Assembly (NCBI GenBank): GCA_947440735.1 | Contig: CANESA010000005.1 | Span: 1 to 17,831 of the forward strand | DNA length: 17,831 nt | DNA from: Candidatus Nanopelagicaceae bacterium | GTDB lineage: Bacteria; Actinomycetota; Actinomycetes; Nanopelagicales; Nanopelagicaceae | Reading direction: 5' to 3' | Shown here: positions 6,537-13,968 of the stretch, in pieces | How the letters are laid out: every line of letters starts with the position of its first letter | Position numbering within the stretch: position 1 is the stretch's first letter | Notes under the pieces: model-generated | What the model was told of the DNA's origin: nothing | What the model saw: the letters and a program-made list of their open reading frames with translations, nothing else | Database searches by the model: none | Made by a program: the position numbers and the translations under genes

Positions 6537-7598
6537 ATGACTATAACTTCTCAATCAACAGAGCTAAAACCTGGACGCCCGTGGGAGCCAACAGCTAAAG
6601 AGCGCGGCCAGAAGCTGCTGAATTTTCTTATTTCACTTGCACTCTCATTTATACTTTTATTTACAACAGGTTTAAATGGAAAGTTAGGCTGGGTTATCGC
6701 CTTCTTCATATCTTTTCTCACTGTCACTTTCGTCGCTGAGTACCGTCGAACAGGTCGACCAGCAGCGCAAGACAGTATTTTGACGAGCGTCTCACGATTT
6801 GCAATCTTCCTAGCCATCATTCCGATCGTGAGCATTCTTCTGACAGTAATCTCAAAGGGCTGGCGAGGATTACATTGGGGACTATTCACCCAAGATATGG
6901 CTGAAGCAACAGTTAATGATCCAATTCAAAATGGCGGAATGTTGGCAGCTATTACCGGCACAACGATCATGGTTGGAATTGCACTCATCATCTCTTTGCC
7001 AATCTCAATATTGACAGCGCTTTATCTCACAGAGATTAAAGGTAAATTTGCTCGACCAGTGCGCTTCTTAGTGCAAGCGATGTCTGGTGTGCCTTCAATT
7101 GTCGCAGGACTATTTATTCTTTCAAGTATCGTCTATCCACTTACGGGGCAACGTAACGGCCTGATGGGTGGTATGGCTCTTGCCATCCTCATGATTCCAA
7201 CTGTGGCGCGCACAGCCGAAGAAGTTCTTTTGCTGATTCCGAACGACCTTCGTGAGGCAGGTTTAGCCCTGGGTGCAACACAGTGGCGAACTGTTGCAAT
7301 GGTGGTGGTTCCTGCCGTAAAGAGCGGATTGATCACAGCGATTATTCTGGGTGTCGCTCGCGTAATCGGTGAGACTGCTCCAATCATTCTTGTCAGTGGT
7401 GGAGGAGAGGCTAATAACCTCAACCCAGTCTCTGGTCCTATGGGCTCTATTCCTTACTATGTGTGGAAATCATTCTTACTCGGCGGAACTGAAGAGTCGA
7501 CACAACGCACTTGGGCGGGCCTTCTAGTGCTCCTCGTGTGGGTTCTCTTACTCTTTACCATCGCCCGTTACATCTCTTCGAGATCCCAGAAAAGGTAA
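6537..7598 (+). CDS. pstA: Phosphate ABC transporter permease PstA with N-terminal extension
   Basis: The second membrane subunit of the phosphate importer, 353 residues. Its ATG immediately follows the pstC stop, so the two are translated together. The C-terminal 270 residues carry the PstA core: a periplasmic-side segment with NDPIQNGGMLAAITGT, a coupling loop with AEEVLLLIPNDLREAGLALG, and RVIGETAPIILVSG followed by the PIYYVW-like region (SIPYYVWKSF). It is about 55 residues longer than the E. coli protein. The extra part (residues 1-80) contains two additional hydrophobic segments (about 29-46 and 50-67) before the first canonical helix at about 87-108. Longer PstA forms occur in actinobacteria. 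pstB follows 9 bp downstream. Confidence 0.93.
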   Translation: MTITSQSTELKPGRPWEPTAKERGQKLLNFLISLALSFILLFTTGLNGKLGWVIAFFISFLTVTFVAEYRRTGRPAAQDSILTSVSRFAIFLAIIPIVSILLTVISKGWRGLHWGLFTQDMAEATVNDPIQNGGMLAAITGTTIMVGIALIISLPISILTALYLTEIKGKFARPVRFLVQAMSGVPSIVAGLFILSSIVYPLTGQRNGLMGGMALAILMIPTVARTAEEVLLLIPNDLREAGLALGATQWRTVAMVVVPAVKSGLITAIILGVARVIGETAPIILVSGGGEANNLNPVSGPMGSIPYYVWKSFLLGGTEESTQRTWAGLLVLLVWVLLLFTIARYISSRSQKR

Positions 7599-7607
7599 GT
7601 AAAGACA

Positions 7608-8486
7608 ATGACTGACAATAACCAAGGAGATAAACCAGAGATGAAGACATCGACTACACCACACTCTTTGGCAGATGTTGCATCTGCACGCGCGCCTAAG
7701 ACACCTGGCACCGCGCCACTTGGTTCTGGACTTGAGGCACGAGCAGTCAATGCTTGGTTTGGTAGCAAGCATGTCCTCAAAGATGTGACCTTAGATTTTG
7801 CCGCAGGAACTGTGACTGCACTCATCGGTCCATCAGGATGCGGAAAGTCAACATTTATTCGAACACTCAACCGTATGCACGAGTTTATTCCAGGTGCCGG
7901 GCTAGCTGGTGAAGTTCTCCTTGGCGGGAAAGATATCTATGCATCAGGTACTGATGTCACAAAGATTCGTCTTCGCGTCGGTATGGTTTTTCAAAAGCCA
8001 AACCCATTTCCTTCAATGACTATCGGTCAGAATGTTTTGTCAGGTTTGAAACTGGCCCAACTCAAAGTCAGTAACACAGATGACCTTCTTGAAGAGTGCC
8101 TCACACGTGCTGGACTTTGGGAAGAATCAAAGGATCGTCTCAATGAGCATGCGAGTGCGCTTTCAGGCGGACAACAGCAGCGTCTCTGTATCGCACGTTC
8201 GCTAGCGGTGCGTCCTGAGGTGCTCTTGATGGATGAGCCATGTTCGGCCCTTGACCCGGGATCAACTTTCCGCATTGAGCAGACAATTGCAGAGCTCTCA
8301 CAATCCATGACGATCGTGATCGTTACCCACAATATGCAGCAGGCAGCCCGCGTCTCTGATTACTCGGCTTTCATGCTCTCAGATGGTGGACCAGGCGAAT
8401 TGATCGAAGTTGCGCCTACCAACGAGCTCTTCTCGCGCCCACGGGATAAGCGCACTGAGGATTACGTCACCGGAAGATTCGGTTAA
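7608..8486 (+). CDS. pstB: Phosphate ABC transporter ATP-binding protein PstB
   Basis: The ATPase of the phosphate importer. From ATG 7608 it has 292 residues: Walker A GPSGCGKST (74-82), Q-loop FQKPNPFP (Q129), signature LSGGQQ (175-180), Walker B VLLMDEP (205-211) and H-loop H231. The run RTLNRMHEFIPGA after Walker A is diagnostic for PstB. Residues 1-42 are a low-complexity N-terminal extension absent from ordinary 250-260-residue PstB proteins. A second ATG at 7641 is preceded by AAGGAGA and may be the real start, which would remove 11 residues. It lies 9 bp after pstA. A second PHO box follows the gene, so pstS can be transcribed separately. Confidence 0.95.
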   Translation: MTDNNQGDKPEMKTSTTPHSLADVASARAPKTPGTAPLGSGLEARAVNAWFGSKHVLKDVTLDFAAGTVTALIGPSGCGKSTFIRTLNRMHEFIPGAGLAGEVLLGGKDIYASGTDVTKIRLRVGMVFQKPNPFPSMTIGQNVLSGLKLAQLKVSNTDDLLEECLTRAGLWEESKDRLNEHASALSGGQQQRLCIARSLAVRPEVLLMDEPCSALDPGSTFRIEQTIAELSQSMTIVIVTHNMQQAARVSDYSAFMLSDGGPGELIEVAPTNELFSRPRDKRTEDYVTGRFG

Positions 8487-8512
8487 CAATCAACCTCAAT
8501 TATTTGAGATAG

Positions 8513-8534
8513 GTTCAACTGTTGTTCACCAAGT
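8513..8534 (+). promoter_or_regulatory. PHO box (PhoP operator) upstream of pstS
   Basis: Two 11-bp direct repeats, GTTCAACTGTT (8513-8523) and GTTCACCAAGT (8524-8534), match the PHO box before pstC in sequence and spacing. GTAGCC follows the repeats at both sites. The box lies 88 bp before the pstS start, in the pstB-pstS gap, and predicts a separate phosphate-starvation promoter for the binding protein. Confidence 0.8.
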
Positions 8535-8621
8535 CGTAGCCATCTAGACCATCACCTTCAGTACTTTCGAGCCCTCACAACATGTGAGTCCCAACCTCGG
8601 GAAGTATCTGAAAGGTAGAGA

Positions 8622-9761
8622 ATGAAACTCTCGAAGAAAATTGGAGTCGTTGCACTAGTCTCAGGACTTTTTGTAAGCGTCGCTCCGTCAGCATTTGCTT
8701 ATAACCTCACTGGAACAGGCGCCTCCTTCCCTGCGCAGATGATCGAAGAGTGCAAGGTTCTACTTGCACAGAAGGGTGAACACTCACTCACTTATGCAGC
8801 TCTTGGTTCAGGAGCTGGCCGCGATGGGTCTGACAAGCAGGTTGGCCATATCTGGTTCTCAGATACAGCTCATACAGGCTCGACAGCACGAGCATCTTTG
8901 GTACACATCCCAGCTGCAGCTGCACCAATTGCAGTGCTGCACAATTTGCCAGCAAAGACTCAGCTTTATTTATCTCCAGTAACAGCTGCAAAGATCTTTT
9001 CGGGAGAAATCTCACGTTGGAATGATCCAGCGATCGCTAAGGATAACAATCGCTCCGTCACTGAAGTTATTTACAAGAAGGATCGTAACGGCGATATCAT
9101 CAAGGATAAGGCTGGAAAGGCTGTTGTACTTCGCACAGCAAACAAGAACATCACATACACACTTCCAAATCAGCCAATCACAGTTGTATACCGCTCTGAT
9201 AAGTCCGGTACATCAGGAAACTTCACAGCATGGTTGCGTGGAGTTGCTCCAACAATATGGACAAAGCCACAGAACGACACATTCGTGACAGCATTCCCAG
9301 GCAATATCAATGCGGGTGGAAATATCGGACGCGTTGTAGGAGCTAGCTCTTCTACTGGTGTTGCCCAGCTTGCTGGAAAGACTAAGTACTCAATTACTTA
9401 TGCTGAAGTTTCATACGGTTCAAAGTACAACTTGAAGGCAGCCGCAATCGGCAATGCATCAGGTAACTTTGCTCTACCAAACGGTGCAAACACTGCAGCA
9501 TTCCTTGCATCATCAAAGGTTGACTCAAAGGGAATCTTCACATTTGACTATGCAACTAAAGAGCCAGGTGCATACACACTTGGAATCATTACCTACATGC
9601 TTGGTGACTCTGACTTCAAAGATAAGGCAGCAGTTCCAGCAATCAAGGCTTGGGCAAACTTGGTTATCTCCAAGGATTGCACAGACCGCGCACCAGACTT
9701 CATTCCAATTGAAGGTGACTTGCGAAAGCTTGCAGAAGCTGCAATCGCAAAGATCGGATAA
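8622..9761 (+). CDS. pstS: Phosphate-binding protein PstS (non-lipoprotein type)
   Basis: The extracytoplasmic solute-binding subunit that delivers phosphate to PstCAB, 379 residues. Residues 1-26 are a signal peptide (KLSKK, hydrophobic core, SAFA cleavage). The mature protein starts YNLTGTGASFPAQM, the PstS N-terminal phosphate loop. SGAGRDGS (about 63-70) and SDKSGTSGNFTAWL (about 192-205) are further phosphate-loop motifs of the family. There is no lipobox cysteine; the only cysteines seen, C44 and one near residue 352, could form a disulfide. The ATG has a good ribosome-binding site (GAAAGG about 8 bp upstream). It is last in the operon, has its own PHO box and ends at a strong terminator, an arrangement that allows much higher expression than the permeases. 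Confidence 0.93.
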   Translation: MKLSKKIGVVALVSGLFVSVAPSAFAYNLTGTGASFPAQMIEECKVLLAQKGEHSLTYAALGSGAGRDGSDKQVGHIWFSDTAHTGSTARASLVHIPAAAAPIAVLHNLPAKTQLYLSPVTAAKIFSGEISRWNDPAIAKDNNRSVTEVIYKKDRNGDIIKDKAGKAVVLRTANKNITYTLPNQPITVVYRSDKSGTSGNFTAWLRGVAPTIWTKPQNDTFVTAFPGNINAGGNIGRVVGASSSTGVAQLAGKTKYSITYAEVSYGSKYNLKAAAIGNASGNFALPNGANTAAFLASSKVDSKGIFTFDYATKEPGAYTLGIITYMLGDSDFKDKAAVPAIKAWANLVISKDCTDRAPDFIPIEGDLRKLAEAAIAKIG

Positions 9762-9781
9762 AACTTCCCAATCTCGAGGGT

Positions 9782-9823
9782 AAAAAAGAACGGCCAGGCC
9801 AACCAGCCTGGTCGTTCTTTTTT
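9782..9823. terminator. Rho-independent terminator after pstS, probably bidirectional
   Basis: An 18-base arm (9782-9799) pairs with 9806-9823 except for one G-U pair, around a six-base loop (caacca). The stem ends in six A residues on one side and six T residues on the other, so it can terminate pstS on the plus strand and tRNA-Arg on the minus strand. It is the only convincing intrinsic terminator in the window. Confidence 0.95.
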
Positions 9824-9850
9824 GTAATGAGGTTCTGTTGAGGTACTGAG

Positions 9851-9924
9851 TGCGCCTGGCAGGAATCGAACCTGCGACAACCCGCTTAGAAGGCGGGTGC
9901 TCTATCCGACTGAGCTACAGGCGC
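9851..9924 (-). tRNA. tRNA-Arg(TCT)
   Basis: The 74-base minus-strand cloverleaf has acceptor stem GCGCCTG/CAGGCGC with discriminator A, anticodon stem CCCGC/GCGGG around loop CTTCTAA (anticodon TCT, reading AGA), and T arm GCAGG-TTCGATT-CCTGC. The 3' CCA is not encoded. It is divergent from ettA and convergent with pstS across the shared terminator. Confidence 0.95.
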
Positions 9925-9977
9925 CTGCAGGTGTCGTCTGATTACTATTCTAACGTCTCAACTATTAAGGTGTGACA

Positions 9978-11645
9978 ATGGCTGAATTCATTTACACAAT
10001 GAAAAAGACGCGTAAAGCGCACGGTGACAAGGTCATTCTCGACGATGTCACCTTGATGTTCCTTCCAGGTGCCAAGATCGGCGTTGTAGGCCCTAACGGT
10101 GCAGGTAAGTCAACGGTCTTGCAGATCATGGCAGGCCTTCAACAACCTTCTAATGGCGAGGCGTACCTAACGCCTGGATTTACAGTCGGAATTTTGCTGC
10201 AGGAGCCAAAGCTTGATGAGAGCCGAAACGTTCTTGAGAATGTTCAAGATGGTGTGCGCGAGACGATGGATATGTTGGCGCGCTTTAATGCAATTTCGGA
10301 TGAGATGTCGAGCCCAGATGCTGATTACGACACCTTGCTGGCTGAGATGGGAACGTTGCAAGAGCAACTCGATCATCGCAACGCGTGGGAGATCGACTCA
10401 CAACTCGAGCAGGCGATGGATGCACTTCGCTGCCCACCAGGGGATGCTGATGTCAGCGTGTTATCGGGTGGAGAAAAGCGCCGTGTAGCTCTCTGCAAAC
10501 TTCTATTGGAAGCTCCAGATCTTCTACTTCTTGATGAGCCAACGAACCACCTCGATGCTGAATCTGTTTTGTGGCTAGAACAACATTTGCAGAAGTATCC
10601 AGGCGCAGTTGTAGCGATCACCCACGATAGATATTTCTTGGATAACGTCGCAGAGTGGATTCTTGAACTCGACCGCGGTCGCGCATTTCCATATGAAGGA
10701 AATTATTCGACCTACCTAGAGACAAAGTCGGCTCGTCTTAAGGTCGAGGGTCAGAAGGATGCCAAGCGCGCAAAGCGTCTGACAGAAGAGCTTGAATGGG
10801 TTCGTCAGAATGCAAAGGGTCGCCAGACAAAGTCAAAGGCGCGTCTTGCACGTTATGAAGAGATGGCCGCTGAAGCTGACAAGATGCGCAAGCTCGACTT
10901 CGAAGAGATTCAAATTCCACCTGGTCCACGCCTTGGAAATGTTGTTGTAGAAGTAGAAAACCTTGTAAAGGGATTCGGTGATCGCGTACTTATTGATGGT
11001 CTCTCGTTTACTCTTCCACGTAACGGAATTGTTGGCGTCATCGGCCCTAACGGTGCCGGTAAGACAACGCTCTTTAAGACAATCCTTGGTCTCGAGCCAG
11101 CTGATTCAGGCGTTGTGAAGATCGGTGAAACGGTAAAGATTTCATATGTTGATCAATCACGTAGCGGCATCGATCCAAAGAAGTCGCTCTGGGAAGTTGT
11201 TTCAGATGGTCTTGATTTCATGAAGGTCGGACAAGTTGAAATGCCATCTCGCGCATACGTTGCTGCATTTGGATTTAAAGGTCCAGATCAGCAGAAGCCT
11301 GCAGGCGTCTTATCTGGTGGAGAACGTAACCGTCTGAATCTTGCAATGACTCTCAAGCAAGGTGGAAACCTCTTGCTTCTTGATGAGCCAACGAACGACC
11401 TTGATGTGGAAACACTTGGTTCACTTGAGAACGCACTTCTTGAATTTCCAGGGTGTGCCGTAGTGATCTCTCACGATCGCTGGTTCCTGGACCGCATCAC
11501 GACACATATCTTGGCTTATGAAGGTGATTCACAGTGGTTCTGGTTTGAAGGTAACTTCGAATCGTATGAGGCAAATAAGATCGAACGTTTGGGACCAGAG
11601 GCAGCTCGTCCTCATCGTGCGACGTATAGAAAGCTGACACGATAA
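9978..11645 (+). CDS. ettA: Energy-dependent translational throttle protein EttA (ABC-F)
   Basis: A soluble ABC-F ATPase that binds the ribosomal E site and gates the start of elongation according to energy status. ATG 9978 is chosen over GTG 9972 because MAEFIYTM matches the EttA N-terminus and AAGG lies 7 bp upstream; this gives 555 residues, the length of E. coli EttA. Two ABC domains are visible: Walker A GPNGAGKST (38-46), signature LSGGEK (162-167) and LLLLDEPTNHLD (182-193); then GPNGAGKTT (356-364), LSGGER (445-450) and LLLLDEPTNDLD. A charged helical linker (about 245-305, with WVRQNAKGRQTKSKARL) is the P-site tRNA interaction motif, and residues 95-140 form the arm. The stop overlaps the next ATG (TAATG), indicating an operon with the thioesterase. 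Confidence 0.93.
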   Translation: MAEFIYTMKKTRKAHGDKVILDDVTLMFLPGAKIGVVGPNGAGKSTVLQIMAGLQQPSNGEAYLTPGFTVGILLQEPKLDESRNVLENVQDGVRETMDMLARFNAISDEMSSPDADYDTLLAEMGTLQEQLDHRNAWEIDSQLEQAMDALRCPPGDADVSVLSGGEKRRVALCKLLLEAPDLLLLDEPTNHLDAESVLWLEQHLQKYPGAVVAITHDRYFLDNVAEWILELDRGRAFPYEGNYSTYLETKSARLKVEGQKDAKRAKRLTEELEWVRQNAKGRQTKSKARLARYEEMAAEADKMRKLDFEEIQIPPGPRLGNVVVEVENLVKGFGDRVLIDGLSFTLPRNGIVGVIGPNGAGKTTLFKTILGLEPADSGVVKIGETVKISYVDQSRSGIDPKKSLWEVVSDGLDFMKVGQVEMPSRAYVAAFGFKGPDQQKPAGVLSGGERNRLNLAMTLKQGGNLLLLDEPTNDLDVETLGSLENALLEFPGCAVVISHDRWFLDRITTHILAYEGDSQWFWFEGNFESYEANKIERLGPEAARPHRATYRKLTR

Positions 11646-12046
11646 TGAAGTATCACAATCAACAATTTGTTCGCTGGGATGACATCGACGCATTTGGCCA
11701 TGTCAATAATGCGAAGTACTTGATTTACGCCCAAGAAGCCCGATTCCAATGGTCGTGGTTTCAATTTGTTGAGCGCAATGAAAAGCCAACAATTGTTGAG
11801 ATGGTTGTGGCTCGCGCCGAAGTTGATTTTGTAGCGCCGATTTATGAAGGTGGCTCATTTGTTGATGTTCATATCTGGGTCGAGGCCATCGGCACATCAT
11901 CATTTACTCTCAATTATGAGATCAGCTCCAAAGGTGTTTTGCATGCACGAATTAAGACGGTGCAGGTAGCCATCTCACTGGAGACCAAGAAATCACGCCC
12001 TCTCTCAGATACAGAACGCGAGTTCTTAAAAGAATATTTACTGTGA
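11645..12046 (+). CDS. Acyl-CoA thioesterase, 4HBT/hotdog fold
   Basis: A 133-residue single-domain hotdog protein. The N-terminal motif WDDIDAFGHVNNAKYL (11-26) holds the expected catalytic Asp (D15) and the H-V-N-N of the FadM/YbgC-like 4-hydroxybenzoyl-CoA thioesterase family; VDFVAPIYEGGSFVDVHIWVEAIG supplies the conserved beta-strands. It probably hydrolyses acyl-CoA in the cytoplasm; the chain length cannot be predicted. Its ATG overlaps the ettA stop by one base. Its TGA overlaps a GTG (GTGA), the former start of a deleted GH13 gene, so it was once followed by a translationally coupled neighbour. Confidence 0.88.
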   Translation: MKYHNQQFVRWDDIDAFGHVNNAKYLIYAQEARFQWSWFQFVERNEKPTIVEMVVARAEVDFVAPIYEGGSFVDVHIWVEAIGTSSFTLNYEISSKGVLHARIKTVQVAISLETKKSRPLSDTEREFLKEYLL

Positions 12047-12166
12047 CACCTAGAGATCAGCGAGAATGCTGGCGCGATGCCGTCACTTACAAGATCTACA
12101 TCTGCTCCTTTGCAGATGGTAATGGTGATTCCAACCGATACAACTGCCTGGCTACGACTTAAGTGA
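12043..12166 (+). pseudogene. Remnant of a GH13 alpha-glucosidase/alpha-amylase gene (internal deletion)
   Basis: From GTG 12043, overlapping the thioesterase stop as GTGA, the frame reads MTPRDQRECWRDAV, then TYKIYICSFADGNGDS, then unrelated residues to a stop at 12160-12162. W-R-D-A-V-x-Y-x-I-Y-x-x-S-F-A-D-G-N-G-D is the start of GH13 alpha-glucosidases and related enzymes (usual form [22 protein letters not shown]). In a second frame, shifted by +1, 12128-12166 reads IPTDTTAWLRLK then stop. This resembles GH13 C-termini and its TGA overlaps the globin GTG at 12163. The simplest reading is that about 500 internal codons were lost, leaving both ends fused out of frame near 12115-12130. The GH13 N-terminal match is strong, while the C-terminal assignment is an inference from a short match. 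The 39-codon frame could still be translated as a peptide or act only as a spacer. Confidence 0.7.
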
Positions 12167-12537
12167 GTACCTTCTTTGATGAAATTGGGGGAGAGGCCTT
12201 CTTTACAGAGCTTGTCTCAGGATTCTATGCACGTGTTGCAACAGATCCAATTTTGCGCCCCATGTATCCGGAAAGTGATATGAAAGGTGCCGCTTGGCGC
12301 TTACAGAAATTTCTTGAACAATATTGGGGTGGACCTTCAACGTATTCGGAAGAGCGCGGACATCCACGGCTTCGTATGCGTCACGTTGGTTTCCATATCG
12401 ACCTTGCAGCACGTGATGCCTGGCTTGCCTGCATGATGGCAGCAATTGGTGATCTAGAGATGGAAGAAATTCTTCGAAATCAGTTAGTGAGCTATGTAGA
12501 GATGGCTGCACATTCGATGGTCAACCAACCGTCATAA
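12163..12537 (+). CDS. glbO: Group II truncated haemoglobin (trHbO)
   Basis: A 124-residue haem protein binding O2, thought to act in oxygen/NO handling or redox chemistry near the membrane. It is strikingly like mycobacterial GlbO: YPESDMKGA (35-43) with the CD1 Tyr at Y35, KFLEQYWGGP (49-58), TYSEERGHPRLRMRH (60-74) with proximal F8 His H74, and G8 Trp W87. The C-terminal YVEMAAHSMVN is also conserved. It begins at GTG 12163, overlapping the last codons of the GH13 remnant, and has no clear ribosome-binding site, so translation may depend on readers arriving from the remnant. Its stop is one base from the stop of the convergent mechanosensitive-channel gene. Confidence 0.93.
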   Translation: MSTFFDEIGGEAFFTELVSGFYARVATDPILRPMYPESDMKGAAWRLQKFLEQYWGGPSTYSEERGHPRLRMRHVGFHIDLAARDAWLACMMAAIGDLEMEEILRNQLVSYVEMAAHSMVNQPS

Positions 12538-12538
12538 C

Positions 12539-13081
12539 TTATTTCTTTGAGGCGTTACCCAAGGTAAGAATTTCACCGTTTCGGATATACCAAAGCGTTC
12601 CATCATCGGCGCGCACCGTTGTGATACGAAGCCCTACGCGTTCGACGACACCCTTAATTGTTAAAACATCTATGCGATCGCCAACTCCGTATTGATCTTC
12701 GATCAACATGAAAATTCCAGAGAGAATGTCGCGCACTAGCGTTTGTGCGCCAAGTCCGACTGCAACGCCAACAATTCCAGCAGATGCGATGACAGGTCCC
12801 AAATTAAATCCGAATTCTCCTAAGACCATTGCGGTGGCAATAATCCAGACCGCTGCGTTGAGAATCGATGTGAGAACAGAGCCGATTGTGCGGGCACGTT
12901 CTGCTTGTCGATGCGCCGTTCCAGGCCCTGGGCGAAGATCGAGAGTTGATAGACGGTTGACGGCTCGCGTGATGGCTCTATGGCCCAGCCATTGGGCGAC
13001 TACGGCCCCTGTCAGGACCGCGATGATGCGAAGTGGGGCCCCGCTTAGCCAATCGATTGCGGTCTGAATTTGCTCGTTCAT
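12539..13081 (-). CDS. Short MscS-type mechanosensitive ion channel
   Basis: A 180-residue membrane protein. The start MNEQIQTAIDWLSG (13081) is preferred to longer in-frame starts, which would extend into the leader of the divergent HNH gene (13212). Hydrophobic segments are at about 16-36 and 75-95. The pore helix and beta domain of MscS follow: ASAGIVGVAVGLGAQTLVRDILSGIF (about 100-125) with Gly/Ala packing, then MLIEDQYGVGDRI and a beta domain ending GTLWYIRNGEILTLGNASKK. It stops right after the beta domain and lacks the C-terminal alpha/beta vestibule of E. coli MscS; actinobacterial homologues are often short, so this may be normal. The likely role is release of solutes on hypo-osmotic shock. 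Confidence 0.85.
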   Translation of the reverse strand: MNEQIQTAIDWLSGAPLRIIAVLTGAVVAQWLGHRAITRAVNRLSTLDLRPGPGTAHRQAERARTIGSVLTSILNAAVWIIATAMVLGEFGFNLGPVIASAGIVGVAVGLGAQTLVRDILSGIFMLIEDQYGVGDRIDVLTIKGVVERVGLRITTVRADDGTLWYIRNGEILTLGNASKK

Positions 13082-13211
13082 AGACCAAAGGTACTTCACG
13101 AGGCAATAAAGGATGCAAGAAATTAACCTTGAAATACGCCGAAGTTGGTCGACCCTGGTGCAAGATAAGCCAATCGGCGCGAGCCACGCGCCTGACACAA
13201 CTGGAGCAGTC

Positions 13212-13727
13212 ATGTCGCGAAGCCTCGTGCTCAACGCAACGTATGAGCCTCTCGGCGTTGTACCTAACCGCCGTGCGCTGATCCTTGTTCTAAATTCGCG
13301 GGCAACAATGGTTGAGTCATCTGGCGAAATATTGCGTTTTGCATCTGGTCAGTTAGAGCTCCCATCAGTTGTGCGACTTAATAAATTTATTCGAATTCCT
13401 TATCGCCATGCAGTTCCACTTTCACGTCGCGCAATCTTTGCTCGCGATGGTGGTCGTTGTGTTTACTGTGGCGCAAATGCAACTTCTATCGATCACGTGA
13501 TTCCGCGTTCTCGCGGAGGCGGACATAGTTGGGAGAATGTTGTCTCTGCATGCCATAAGTGCAATCACCTGAAGGCTGATAAGCCGCTCAAAGAGTTGGG
13601 GTGGAGACTCAGATCACTTCCACGCGAACCAGTTGGTGCAGCATGGAGAATTCTTGGCACTGGTCGCACAGAGCCACAGTGGAATCCATATCTAGAACCA
13701 TTTGGTGTGGCTGCAGCCACTGCCTAA
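13212..13727 (+). CDS. HNH endonuclease family protein, actinobacterial type
   Basis: A 171-residue cytoplasmic protein. ATG 13212 is chosen because GGAG lies 5 bp upstream and MSRSLVLNATYEPLGVV is the conserved N-terminus of this family. The HNH domain spans about residues 75-125: RRAIFARDGGRCVYCG, SIDHVIPRSRGGGHSWENVVSACHKCN. C-V-Y-C and C-H-K-C form the structural zinc knuckle, DH is the catalytic pair, and the later Asn and His complete the site. The family is widespread and usually single-copy in actinobacteria, often with no restriction partner, and its natural role is unclear. It is divergent from the MscS gene and is followed by a small membrane protein in the same orientation. Confidence 0.85.
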   Translation: MSRSLVLNATYEPLGVVPNRRALILVLNSRATMVESSGEILRFASGQLELPSVVRLNKFIRIPYRHAVPLSRRAIFARDGGRCVYCGANATSIDHVIPRSRGGGHSWENVVSACHKCNHLKADKPLKELGWRLRSLPREPVGAAWRILGTGRTEPQWNPYLEPFGVAAATA

Positions 13728-13746
13728 CTTCACTTACACTTACGCC

Positions 13747-13965
13747 ATGATTCATATGATCGCATCTGCACTTAACATGGGCTACAACGACGGTGGCGCA
13801 ATGCCAGGTGATTCACTCACCGCAGTGCAAACTTTCCTTTACTTTGTTGCAACACCGGTTGGACTTTTCCTCTTAATTTCGCTCCTAGTCGTTGTTGGAA
13901 CACGCGAGAAAAAGAAGACAGAGCCCGGCAAGAAGCCAAGCTCTGTCATCGATTCAATCGACTAA
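13747..13965 (+). CDS. Small single-pass membrane protein, function unknown
   Basis: A 72-residue protein starting at ATG 13747; a second in-frame ATG at 13756 is possible. It has a polar N-terminus with YNDGGAMPGDSL, one hydrophobic segment of about 25 residues (roughly 26-50: FLYFVATPVGLFLLISLLVV), then a basic tail TREKKK and a disordered end. The orientation is probably N-terminus outside and tail inside by the positive-inside rule. It starts 19 bp after the HNH gene and is probably co-transcribed with it. Its stop is 3 bp from the stop of convergent pepN. I do not recognise a named family; a function cannot be given. Confidence 0.7.
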   Translation: MIHMIASALNMGYNDGGAMPGDSLTAVQTFLYFVATPVGLFLLISLLVVVGTREKKKTEPGKKPSSVIDSID

Positions 13966-13968
13966 CTT

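Noticed and set aside
10213..10488. Alternative-frame ORFs inside ettA, pstS, pst permeases and pepN
   Set aside because: They are shadows of well-supported genes, with no motifs, no ribosome-binding sites and atypical composition.
13082..13234. N-terminal extension of the MscS-type channel
   Set aside because: It would overlap the start of the divergent HNH gene and its sequence does not look like a membrane or signal segment of the family.
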